From Prescottella defluvii (GTDB lineage Bacteria; Actinomycetota; Actinomycetes; Mycobacteriales; Mycobacteriaceae), in contig CP121458.1 in assembly GCA_029690005.1 (NCBI GenBank), positions 4,092,001-4,156,000 of the forward strand: 64,000 nucleotides of DNA, given 5' to 3'. The notes beneath the pieces were generated by a model that worked only from the letters and a program-made list of their open reading frames with translations, was not told where the DNA came from and did no database searches. Numbering within the stretch: the first letter of the stretch is position 1; every line of letters begins with the position of its first letter. Shown piece after piece: positions 53,778 to 64,000 of the stretch. A program made the translations under genes and the position numbers.

Positions 53778-54252
53778 GGATCTCACCGAGTACACAGCGA
53801 GACTGCGCGACGACCTGGCCGCGGCGGCAGCCCTCGGAGACGACGACACCCAGCGGATCGCCCAGGCACTCGCGGGCGCGGCCGAGCGTTCGGCGCAGCT
53901 CATGCTGGTGTCGGCGCTGTCGGACCTCGCCCGCGAGGCGTCCGAGGAACTGGGCGATCGCACACTCCACGTCCGATTCGACGGCACCGACGTCACCGTA
54001 GAGGCGACGCGGCGGCAACCCGACGCCGCCTCCACGTCGTCGAGGTCGGGCGACACCACGGACCCCTACCGCACCCTCGAGGACGTCACCGGCGACATCA
54101 GCCGGGTGACGTTGCGACTGGTCGACCAGATCAAGGCGCGCGCCGAGGAGGCCGCGGTGGAGGACGGGATGTCGCTCAATTCGTGGGTCTCGCAAGCGGT
54201 TCAGGGCGCGCTGCGCGACCAGATGCGCCGGAGCCGACCCGACGACGTCTGA
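53776..54252 (+). CDS. HicB-like antitoxin / ribbon-helix-helix protein
   Basis: Intact 158 residues from ATG 53776 (MDLTEYTARLRDDLAAAAAL). The first 100 residues are helical and hydrophilic. The C-terminal ISRVTLRLVDQIKARAEEAA then EDGMSLNSWVSQAVQGALRD is a MetJ/Arc ribbon-helix-helix as in HicB antitoxins. No HicA-like toxin (small double-stranded RNA-binding protein) lies on either side. It may therefore be a solitary regulator. It starts inside its own probable operator, which would make the message almost leaderless. Confidence 0.75.
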   Translation: MDLTEYTARLRDDLAAAAALGDDDTQRIAQALAGAAERSAQLMLVSALSDLAREASEELGDRTLHVRFDGTDVTVEATRRQPDAASTSSRSGDTTDPYRTLEDVTGDISRVTLRLVDQIKARAEEAAVEDGMSLNSWVSQAVQGALRDQMRRSRPDDV

Positions 54253-54369
54253 GCGGCCGCTCCCCTCTCCACACCCGTGGGTTGTCCGCTTACCTGAATC
54301 CCGGCCCCGAGATGGTCTAATTGCGTCTCATCGTTCGCGGGAAGTTCACGGTATGGAGGAGTGGAGAGC

Positions 54370-54804
54370 ATGGCGGTATCCGGGGCGAAGGAGTTCGAGG
54401 TCAAGGCCGCACCGGCCGACGTCATGGCGGCGATTGCCGCGGTGGACCGCCTGCCCGAGTGGTCGTCCGCTCACAAGAAGGTCATCGTCGAGAGCACCCA
54501 CCCGGACGGTCGCGCCAACCGCGTGCGAATGACGGTCTCGATCATGGGGATCAACGACGAGCAGGTGGTCGACTACGCGTGGGACGGCGACAACCGGATG
54601 TCGTGGACGCTGGTCGAGAGCACCCAACAGAACAGCCAGGACGGCTCGTACATCCTCACCCCGAAGGGCGACGGCACGCTCGTGAGGTTCGAATTGACCG
54701 TCGACCCGAAGATCCCGCTGCCGGGCTTCATGCTGAAGAAGGCGCGGAACATGGCGCTCGACACCGCCAGCAAGGGCCTGACCAAGTTCGTCGACGGGAA
54801 GTAG
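54370..54804 (+). CDS. SRPBCC (START/cyclase-like) protein
   Basis: Intact about 144 residues from ATG 54370 (MAVSGAKEFEVKAAPADVMA) after GGAGAG. Pattern of the polyketide cyclase/dehydrase SRPBCC family: DRLPEWSSAHKKVIVESTHP, SWTLVESTQQNSQDGSYILT, and an amphipathic C-terminal helix (PLPGFMLKKARNMALDTAS). A GTG at 54361 would add three residues. Ligand unknown. Same direction as the DUF3105 gene, eight bases later. Confidence 0.75.
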   Translation: MAVSGAKEFEVKAAPADVMAAIAAVDRLPEWSSAHKKVIVESTHPDGRANRVRMTVSIMGINDEQVVDYAWDGDNRMSWTLVESTQQNSQDGSYILTPKGDGTLVRFELTVDPKIPLPGFMLKKARNMALDTASKGLTKFVDGK

Positions 54805-54811
54805 ACCACTG

Positions 54812-55470
54812 GTGAGGGCCCTCGTGCGGGCCGTCGGTACCGCGGCGGTGGTCGTGCTGGCCGCCGCCGGGTGCGCCGACACCGTCGATGGCACGGCGGT
54901 CGCCGATCCGTACGCCCCGACCACCGCCGAACCCGATCCGTCGCTCGGGATCGAGGGCATCACCGTCGTCGAGTACCCGGTGGGTCTGCACGTGCGCCCG
55001 GATCAGCGCGTCGCCTACGACCGCACTCCGCCGTTCGGCGGACCGCACGACGCGGCGTGGGCGACGTGCACGGGACGGTGTACGACAGGGCGATTCGCAG
55101 CGAGAACGCGGTGCACTCGCTCGAGCACGGCGCCGTGTGGATCACGTACGACCCGGACCTGGTCTCGGGCGCGGCGCTGGACACGCTCGTCGAACGCGTC
55201 CAGGGCCGGCCCTACCTGCTGCTGTCGCCGTATCCCGGTCTGTCCGTTCCGGTCTCGCTGCAGTCGTGGGGACACCAATTGGTGGTCGACGACACGTCGG
55301 ACGAGCGGATCGACCACTTCATCGATGCACTGCGGCTGAACCGCAACACATTTCCCGAACCGGGCGCGACGTGCGCGACGTTGCCCACGTCGTTCGATCC
55401 GAAGAATCCGCCGCCGTTCCAGCCGGGACCGCCGGATCCCCGGGCGCCCGGTACCGTCCCGATGAACTGA
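54812..55470 (+). CDS. DUF3105 lipoprotein (frame broken)
   Basis: About 219 residues from GTG 54812. Lipoprotein signal: AVGTAAVVVLAAAGCADTV with lipobox AAGC. The DUF3105 core contains VGLHVRPDQRVAYDRTPPFG and, after a missing A at about 55078, AVHSLEHGAVWITYDPDL, the SLEHG histidine being conserved. Pro-rich C-terminus. Surface-exposed, function unknown. It ends next to the convergent flavoprotein gene with no gap. Confidence 0.85.
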
Positions 55471-55956
55471 TCAGATGTCGCCCGCGACGGTGACCGCGAC
55501 GGTGGCGCCGAGCTCGTAGCAGGCCTCGCGAACGGCCGCGTCGATCGGGCCGGTGACCTCGACGATCTGCGCCGCCTGCACGAGTTCCATGCCTGTCACG
55601 ATCTTCTGGACGGACTTGACCGCGCCGGCGGTGTCGTTGTTGCCGTGCACCCACAACCCGTAGGGCCGGCCGGCGACCGTGTCCAGGCACGGGTAGTAGA
55701 CGGTGTCGAAGAAGTGCTTGAGAGCCCCGGACATGTACCCGAAGTTCGCCGATGTCCCGAACAGGTAGCCGTCGGCACCGAGCACATCGACCGGGGTCGC
55801 GTGCAGCGCCGGCACCGAACGCACTGTGACGCCGGCGATCTCGGGGTCGCGCGCTCCCGCGAGCACCGCCTCGAGCAGCTCACGGGTCGCCGGGGAGGAC
55901 GTGTGGTGTACCACCAGAAGTGTCTTCTCCGCCGGCTCCGGCGACCCGTCAGCCAT
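55471..55956 (-). CDS. Flavodoxin-like NAD(P)H-dependent FMN reductase family protein
   Basis: Intact 161 residues. N-terminal TLLVVHHTSSPATRELLEA corresponds to the FMN phosphate loop; ADGYLFGTSANFGYMSGALK and YPCLDTVAGRPYGLWVHGN are typical of flavodoxin_2/WrbA-like proteins. Probable soluble oxidoreductase. Same strand as the TPR membrane protein and dapB, within a dapB operon. Confidence 0.8.
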   Translation of the reverse strand: MADGSPEPAEKTLLVVHHTSSPATRELLEAVLAGARDPEIAGVTVRSVPALHATPVDVLGADGYLFGTSANFGYMSGALKHFFDTVYYPCLDTVAGRPYGLWVHGNNDTAGAVKSVQKIVTGMELVQAAQIVEVTGPIDAAVREACYELGATVAVTVAGDI

Positions 55957-55959
55957 CGG

Positions 55960-58148
<2,189 letters not shown>

Positions 58149-58410
58149 TTCGCACCTCACCAGGACACGATCATCCGAATGGAGAAGATTGCCGTGCAAC
58201 GTCTTTCGATCACGTTGCGGCACCGACGCTCAGGCCTGGATCCGGACTCTCGGCCCCGGCCGACGCCAGTTCCAGGCTACTCCCGGGCCGTGCGCGAAGC
58301 TGAGATTCCCCTGCGAAAGCGGCCGCCCGGAACGTACCGTCGAACCAGGTGACGCCGCTGCTCGGCGCCGGACGCCGGCGGCGTGCGCGTCACGAGGGAG
58401 GTCGTCGGCG

Positions 58411-60797
58411 ATGGATTCGAACGACGGTTACCGCAGGAACACCGGCAGGCAGATCCTTCCGATTCCACCCGAGACGTACGCGGGCACGATCCTGTACGAC
58501 GCGAAGGACCCCGATGCGACGTTCCCGCCGATCCGCCCGCTGCGGCCGCCCGCAGGTGCACCGAACGTGCTGGTCGTGTTGCTCGACGACGTGGGGTTCG
58601 GGGCGTCGAGCACATTCGGTGGTCCCGTCGCCACCCCCACCGCGGAACGACTGGCCGGCGGCGGGCTGAAGTACACCCGCTTCCACACCACCGCGTTGTG
58701 CTCGCCCACTCGCGCCGCGCTGCTCACGGGCCGCAACCATCACCGGGTCGGCATGGGCGGGATCACGGAGATGGCGACGTCGTCACCGGGCTACACGTCG
58801 GTGCGGCCCGACACGTGCGCACCGCTGGCGGAGATCCTCACCCTCAACGGGTACTCGTCGGCACACATCGGTAAGTGCCACGAGGTCCCGATCTGGGAGA
58901 CGAGCCCGGTTGGGCCGTTCGACCGGTGGCCCTCGCCTGGGAACGGCTTCGAGTACTTCTACGGCTTCGTCGGCGGTGAGACCGACCAGTGGTATCCGAC
59001 GCTGCACGAGGGCACCAGACGGGTCGAGCCGTGGGGTACGCCGGAGGAGGGGTATCACCTCACCGAGGATCTCGCGGACAGGGCGATGTCCTGGGTGCGG
59101 CAGCAGAAGGCGCTGGCACCCGACAAACCGTTCTTCCTGTACTTCGCGCCGGGCGCCACGCACGCGCCGCACCACGTGCCGAAGGAGTGGGCCGACAAGT
59201 ACCGCGGACGCTTCGACGACGGGTGGGACGCGCTGCGGGAGCGGACATTCGCGCGCCAGAAGGAGCTCGGGATCGTTCCGGCCGACGCCGAACTCACCCG
59301 GCGGCACGAAGTCATCCCCGCGTGGGTGGACATGGACGCGGCGCTGCTGCCGGTGCTGCGTCGGCAGATGGAGAACTACGCCGGGTTCCTCGAGCACACC
59401 GATCACCAGGTGGGCCGGGTGGTGGACGCGATCGACGAGATCGGCGCGCTCGACGACACCCTGGTCTTCTACATCATCGGCGACAACGGCGCCTCCGCCG
59501 AGGGGACGCTGCAGGGCACGTTCAACGAGCTGATCAGCCTCAACGGCATGGCCGAGATCGAGACGCCCGAGTTCCTCACCAGCCAACTCGACAAGCTCGG
59601 CGGGCCGGAGTCGTCACCGCACTACGCGGTCGGGTGGGCGCACGCGATGGACACCCCGTACCAGTGGACCAAGCAGGTCGCGTCGCACTGGGGCGGAACA
59701 CGCAACGGGACGATCGTGCACTGGCCGCACGGGTTCGGTGCGCGCGGCGAGCTGCGGCACCAGTTCCACCACGTCATCGACATCGTCCCCACCGTTCTCG
59801 AGGCCGCGCACCTCCCGGCGCCGACGACGGTGAAGGGGGTGCGGCAGGACCCGTTCGACGGCGTGGACATGGCCTACACCTTCGACGACGGCGCGGCGCC
59901 CGACCGCCACGTCACGCAGTACTTCGAGATGCTCGGGAACAGGGGATCTGACCACCGGGGCTGGACGGCGGTCACCAAGCATCGGACGCCGTGGAAGACC
60001 GTCGGCAGTGCCGGGATCGCGTTCGACGACGACGTGTGGGAGCTCTACGACACCGCGTCCGACTGGACCCAGAGCCGTGACCTGGCACAGGAACATCCCG
60101 ATCGGCTGCACGAACTCCAACGCCTGTTCCTCATCGAGGCGACGCGCAACCGCGTCCTCCCCCTCGACGACCGGATGTTCGAGCGGGTGCTGCCGCAGAT
60201 CTCCGGGAAACCGAGCCTCGCCCCCGGCAATCGACAGGTCCTGCTCCCCGGCATGGGCGGGCTGCTCGAGATGCACATCGTCAACTGGCGCAACCGGTCG
60301 TGGTCGCTGACCGCGCAGGTGGACGTTCCCGAGGACCCCGCGGCCGGTGCGAACGGGGTGATCCTCACCCTCGGCGGGCACGCCGGCGGCTGGGCGTTCT
60401 ACTTCAAGGAGGGGCGACCCACGTTCTGCTACAACCTCTTCGGGCTGGAGCGCACGCACGTACGCGCCGAGCAGCCGGCTCCGCCCGGACACACCAGGTG
60501 CGCGTCGAATTTGCGTACGACGGTGGTGGACTCGGCAAGGGCGGGACGATCACGCTGTTCACCGACGGCCGGACGGTGGGCGCGGGGCGACTCGAGCGCA
60601 CCGAACCCATCGGCTTCGGTTACGAGTTCACCGACGTCGGGAGGGACGCCCAGTCGACCGTCACACCCGACTATTCGCGCGGCGACAACGCCTTCACCGG
60701 GCGGATCCACTGGGTGCAGATCGACGTGGGCGACGACGACCACAGTCACCTCGTCGACCCGGCCGACGTCGTGCGGGTGGCCATGTACCGGCAGTGA
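58411..60797 (+). CDS. Arylsulfatase (frame broken near the C-terminus)
   Basis: About 795 residues from ATG 58411, no signal peptide seen. The sulfatase signature is CSPTRAALLTGRNHHRVG with Cys97, the residue modified to formylglycine; metal-binding Asp59-Asp60 are in VVLLDDVGFGASSTF; FYIIGDNGASAEGT is the second metal motif. The protein continues with a long C-terminal domain (WYPTLHEGTRRVEPWGTPEE, VHWPHGFGARGELRHQF). A missing base at about 60497 breaks APPGTHQVRVEFAYDGG. Hydrolyses sulfate esters, probably for sulfur scavenging. No formylglycine-generating enzyme gene is adjacent, so it would be supplied from elsewhere. Confidence 0.9.
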
Positions 60798-60815
60798 ACA
60801 CGGCGGCGCCAGCGC

Positions 60816-61920
60816 TCACTCGAAGACGATCACCTGGCGCAGCGCGCTGCCGTCGGCGAGTGCATCCATGCCCGCGTCGACGTCGTCGAGCGCGATCCGC
60901 GCCGAGATGAGCTTCTCGACGGGAAGCCGACCGTGCCGCCACAGGTCGACGTAGACGGGGATGTCGCGTTCGGGTACGGCGGAGCCGAGGCAGCTGCCCA
61001 CGATGGTGCGCGCCTCGGCGACCAGCGTCAGGGGCGAGACGGATGCGCGGGCGTCCGGGGCCGGCAGCCCCACCGTGACGGTCGTACCCCCGGGCGCGGT
61101 GGCCGCAACCGCGGCCTCGAAAGCCCGCGCGCTGCCCGCCGCCTCGACCACCACCTCCGCCCGCACCCCGAGTTCGTCGACCTGGTCCGGGGTGTACACC
61201 GCGGCGGCACCCAGTTCCCTTGCCGTGTCGAGCTTCTCGGGAACAGGATCGACGCCGATGACCTCCCGCACGCCGGCCGCGACCGCAGCGAGGACCGCCG
61301 CCATCCCCACTCCCCCGAGCCCCACGACCATCACCCGGTCGTCGGGCCGGGGCGCCCGCATTCATGACGGCCCCGCCGCCGGTGAGTACCGCACAGCCGA
61401 GCACGGCGGCGACGTCGGCCGGGACGTCGTCGTCGACGGGCACCACCGATCGCCGGTCCACGACAGCGTGCGTCGCGAAACCCGATACGCCGAGGTGGTG
61501 ATGAACCGCGGAACCGCCTCGATGCAAACGCATTCCACCGCCGAGTAGCGCGCCGGCGTTGTTCGCGGCACTGCCCGGTCCACAGGGCATCCGCCCGTCC
61601 GTGGCGCAACGGTCGCATTCGCCGCATCGGGGCAGGAACGTCATGACCACCCGCCGGCCCACCACGAGGTCGTCGACGCCCGCTCCCAGTGCCTCGACAC
61701 GCCCGGCCGCCTCGTGCCCCAGCAGCATCGGAACGGGGCGCACGCGACTGCCGTCGACGACGGACAGGTCCGAGTGGCACAGGCCGGCGGCTTCGATCCG
61801 GACGAGGATCTCCCCCGGCCCCGGTGGATCGAGTTCGAGGTCGGTGACCACGAGCGGCATCGACTCGGCGTAGGGTCGCGGCCGGCCGATCGCCTCGAGT
61901 ACCGCTCCACGAATCCGCAT
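60816..61920 (-). CDS. Zinc-dependent medium-chain alcohol dehydrogenase (frame broken)
   Basis: About 367 residues. Catalytic zinc: Cys in AAGLCHSDLSVVD and His in GHEAAGRV. Structural zinc: FLPRCGECDRCATDGRMPC. The break at about 61358 fits an extra G between AVMNAG and RPDDRVMVVGLGGVG, the NAD(H)-binding loop (GLGGVGMAAVLAAV). Resembles class III/NDMA-dependent or aryl-alcohol dehydrogenases of actinomycetes. Substrate unknown. Convergent with the arylsulfatase gene; 39 bp after pepR. Confidence 0.88.
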
Positions 61921-61959
61921 GCCGCTCCCCGTTCTCCCGACTCCCGTCGGGATCTGCTG

Positions 61960-63311
61960 CTATCGGACGATCCCCGCACCGAAGCCGGCAGATCCCGCTT
62001 GCGTCGATACGGACCGACCACCGAAGCGGCGAACGGGCGCTGCAACAGCACCCGGGCGACTTCCCGGACCTCGTCGGTGGTGACCTCGTCGATTCGCGCG
62101 AGCGTCTCCGAGACCGACTGGTGGTTGCCGTAGTTCAGCTCGCTCCGGCCGATCCGCGTCATCCGCGACCCGGAGTCCTCGAGCCCCAGGACCAGGGAAC
62201 CGCGCAGCGATCCCTTCGCCCGGGCACACTCGGCATCGGTGATGCCTGTCGGAGGCGACGTTGGCGAGCACCTCGCGGATCAGGGTGGCGACCTCGCCGA
62301 GGTTCTCGGGCTGACATCCCGCGTAGACGGAAAACGCGCCGGTGTCGGCGAACGTGTCCACCCCGGAATAGACCGAGTACGCCAGGCCCCGCTCCTCCCG
62401 GATCTCCTGGAACAGACGGGAACTCAGACCGCCACCGACCGCGGCGTTGAGGACCGACAGCGGCCAGCGGTGTCCCTCGTGTCGGCCGAATGCCCGGACG
62501 CCGAGCGCCAGATGCGCCTGCTCGCTGTCCCGCTTGGTCAGGCTCAACGTCGGCGCCGTCCGCAGCCGGATCGCGCCCTCGCGTCGCGGTGCGGGCTCGG
62601 TGTCACGGTCGAGATGGCCCGCGAACGCCCGCCGGACCAGTTCCACCGTGTGCTCGTGCTCGACGTTGCCGGCGACCGCGACCACCATCCGGTCCGGGGT
62701 ATAGCGGCGCACGTGGAAGGAGTGCAACTGGGTACGGGTCATCGACTCGATCGAATCGATGCTCCCGATCACCGGGCGGCCCACGGGATGGTCACCGAAC
62801 AGCGCGGTGAGGAACGCGTCGCCCAGCAGGTCCTCCGGGTCGTCGTCGCGCATCGAGATCTCCTCGAGCACGACCTGGCGTTCGACGTCGACGTCGACGG
62901 AACGGCAACGACCGCGCAGCACCACATCGCTGACGAGGTCCACCGCGAGTGGCAGGTCGTCGTCGAGGACGTGCGCGTAGAAGCACGTGTGTTCCTTCGA
63001 GGTGAAGGCGTTGAGTTCACCGCCGACGCCGTCCATCACCTGAGCGATGTCGAGCGCGGACCGGGTGGGGGTGGACTTGAACAGCAGGTGCTCGAGGAAG
63101 TGCGCGGCACCCGCGACGGTGGGCTGCTCGTCGCGCGAACCGACGCCCACCCAGACGCCGACCGAGGCCGAGCGCACACCGGGCACGCGTTCGGTCACCA
63201 CCCGGAGACCACCGGGAAGCGTGGTGCGCTGCACACCGGTGCGGGATGCGTATCGAGTGCGGAGCCGCGGTGGGGCTTCTCGCGGAGGGATTGAGCCATG
63301 TGGCGGTTCAT
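61960..63311 (-). CDS. pepR: M16 zinc metalloprotease, PepR/YmxG type (three frame breaks)
   Basis: About 450 residues. ATG 63309-63311 follows AAGGA and gives MNRHMAQSLREKPHRGSALD; a missing C at about 63245 leads to TGVQRTTLPGGLRVVTERVP. The inverted zinc motif HFLEH lies in AGAAHFLEHLLFKSTPTRS and the downstream Glu in VVLEEISMRDDDPED. An extra base at about 62245 (LANVASDGITDAECARAKG) and a missing G at about 61970 restore the end SVRGIVR and TAG 61960. Corresponds to Rv2782c next to gpsI. Processing peptidase of uncertain target. Confidence 0.92.
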
Positions 63312-63356
63312 TTTTCCTTGCGTTGAACGTCGACTCACGATACACCGGGACAAAGC

Positions 63357-63391
63357 CCCGGCCCCGCACGGACGAACCGTGCGGGGCCGGG
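63357..63391 (-). terminator. Terminator downstream of pnp
   Basis: Perfect 15-bp stem (CCCGGCCCCGCACGG and its complement) with loop ACGAA between the pnp stop and pepR, followed on the minus strand by CTTTG. Confidence 0.85.
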
Positions 63392-63414
63392 AACGGGTGG
63401 TACCGAGCGGCGAA

Positions 63415-64000
63415 CTACTCCGCAGCGGGCTCCGAGCCCGACTCGGCGGAAGCGCCCGCCGCGTCGTCCTCGACCGGGATCAGCGAGATCTTGCCGCGGT
63501 TGTCGATGTCCGCGATCTCGACGCGGATCTTGCCGCCGACGTTGACGACGTCCTCGACCTTGGCGATGCGCTTGCCGTTGCCCAGCTTCGAGATGTGCAC
63601 CAGTCCGTCGCGGCCCGGGAGCAGCGAGACGAACGCACCGAAGGCCGTGGTCTTGACGACCGTGCCGAGGAAGCGCTCGCCCACCTTGGGCAGCTGGGGG
63701 TTGGCGATGGCGTTGATCTTGTCGATCGCGGCCTGCGCGGACGGGCCGTCCGCCGCACCGACGTACACCGTGCCGTCATCCTCGATGGAGATGTTGGCAC
63801 CGGTCTCCTCGGTGATCGAGTTGATCATCTTGCCCTTGGGGCCGATGACCTCGCCGATCTTGTCCACGGGGACCTTGATGGTGGTGATGCGCGGCGCGTA
63901 CGGGCTCATCTCGTCCGGGCTCTCGATCGCCTCGGCCATGACCTCGAGGATCGTGGTGCGGGCGTCGTGCGCCTGGCTCAGCGCGCCGGCCAGCACCTGC
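63415..64000 (-). CDS. pnp: Polyribonucleotide nucleotidyltransferase (PNPase/GpsI), C-terminal part, 5' end outside window
   Basis: The last about 194 residues. A KH domain ([36 protein letters not shown]) is followed by an S1 RNA-binding domain ([31 protein letters not shown]) and a short acidic tail (ESGSEPAAE). The two catalytic RNase PH domains are outside. Phosphorolytic 3'-5' exoribonuclease of RNA decay. It is the first gene of the pnp-pepR unit on the minus strand. Confidence 0.95.
   Translation of the reverse strand, partial: QVLAGALSQAHDARTTILEVMAEAIESPDEMSPYAPRITTIKVPVDKIGEVIGPKGKMINSITEETGANISIEDDGTVYVGAADGPSAQAAIDKINAIANPQLPKVGERFLGTVVKTTAFGAFVSLLPGRDGLVHISKLGNGKRIAKVEDVVNVGGKIRVEIADIDNRGKISLIPVEDDAAGASAESGSEPAAE

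Noticed and set aside
53776..54252. Complete HicAB toxin-antitoxin pair
   Set aside because: No HicA-like frame occurs on either strand next to the ribbon-helix-helix gene.

Overview
This is a GC-rich chromosomal segment from a mycolic-acid-containing actinomycete, most likely Rhodococcus or a close relative in Nocardiaceae (inference). The order of conserved genes follows the Mycobacterium tuberculosis interval from Rv2718c (nrdR) to Rv2783c (gpsI): nrdR, chiZ-like, lexA, fadE20-like, hflX, dapF, miaA, DUF349, miaB, recX, recA, clgR/pspA/pspM, pgsA, argA, ftsK, rnj, dapA, thyX, dapB, pepR and pnp. A gluABCD operon between miaB and recX-recA is a Corynebacterium/Rhodococcus trait. No rRNA, tRNA, CRISPR array, insertion sequence or phage gene was recognised.

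Layout. 0-4.2 kb: 3' part of hrpA, nrdR, and the divergent SOS pair chiZ-like/lexA with three LexA boxes between them. 4.2-12.3 kb (minus strand): acyl-CoA dehydrogenase, uracil/xanthine permease, an exported beta-propeller-like protein coupled to hflX, dapF, miaA and an Rv2728c-like protein. 12.4-16 kb: DUF349 protein, a membrane protein and miaB. 16.1-19.4 kb: gluABCD. 19.4-21.4 kb: recX-recA with a LexA box and a PafBC-type promoter. 21.4-34.4 kb is mostly accessory metabolism: glycosyltransferase, F420 oxidoreductase, glpD, TetR with an FAD-linked oxidase and lipid kinase, PIG-L deacetylase, MFS, LysR and a BioYMN biotin importer. 34.4-38.9 kb: the envelope-stress module pspM-pspA-clgR behind a SigE-like promoter, then cinA-pgsA and argA-yciI. 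38.9-47.6 kb: terC behind a probable manganese riboswitch, ftsK, rnj and dapA. 47.6-57.2 kb: thyX and dapB flank a variable stretch (MarR/MFS/aldo-keto reductase, LuxR-type STAND regulator, ribbon-helix-helix protein, small envelope proteins). 57.3-64 kb: methyltransferase, arylsulfatase, alcohol dehydrogenase, pepR-like protease and the 3' end of pnp.

The main caveat is sequence quality. About 55 single-base indels, mostly a missing G or C in a short run, break more than 35 reading frames, including recA, dapA, dapF, ftsK, hflX and pgsA. In nearly every case adding or removing one base restores the expected family protein, so these are listed as CDS with their break points rather than as pseudogenes. 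Lengths given are after that repair.

The strongest regulatory observations are the yybP-ykoY-like element before terC, the dual LexA/PafBC control of recA, the SigE-like promoter of clgR and the palindromic operator of the ribbon-helix-helix gene.
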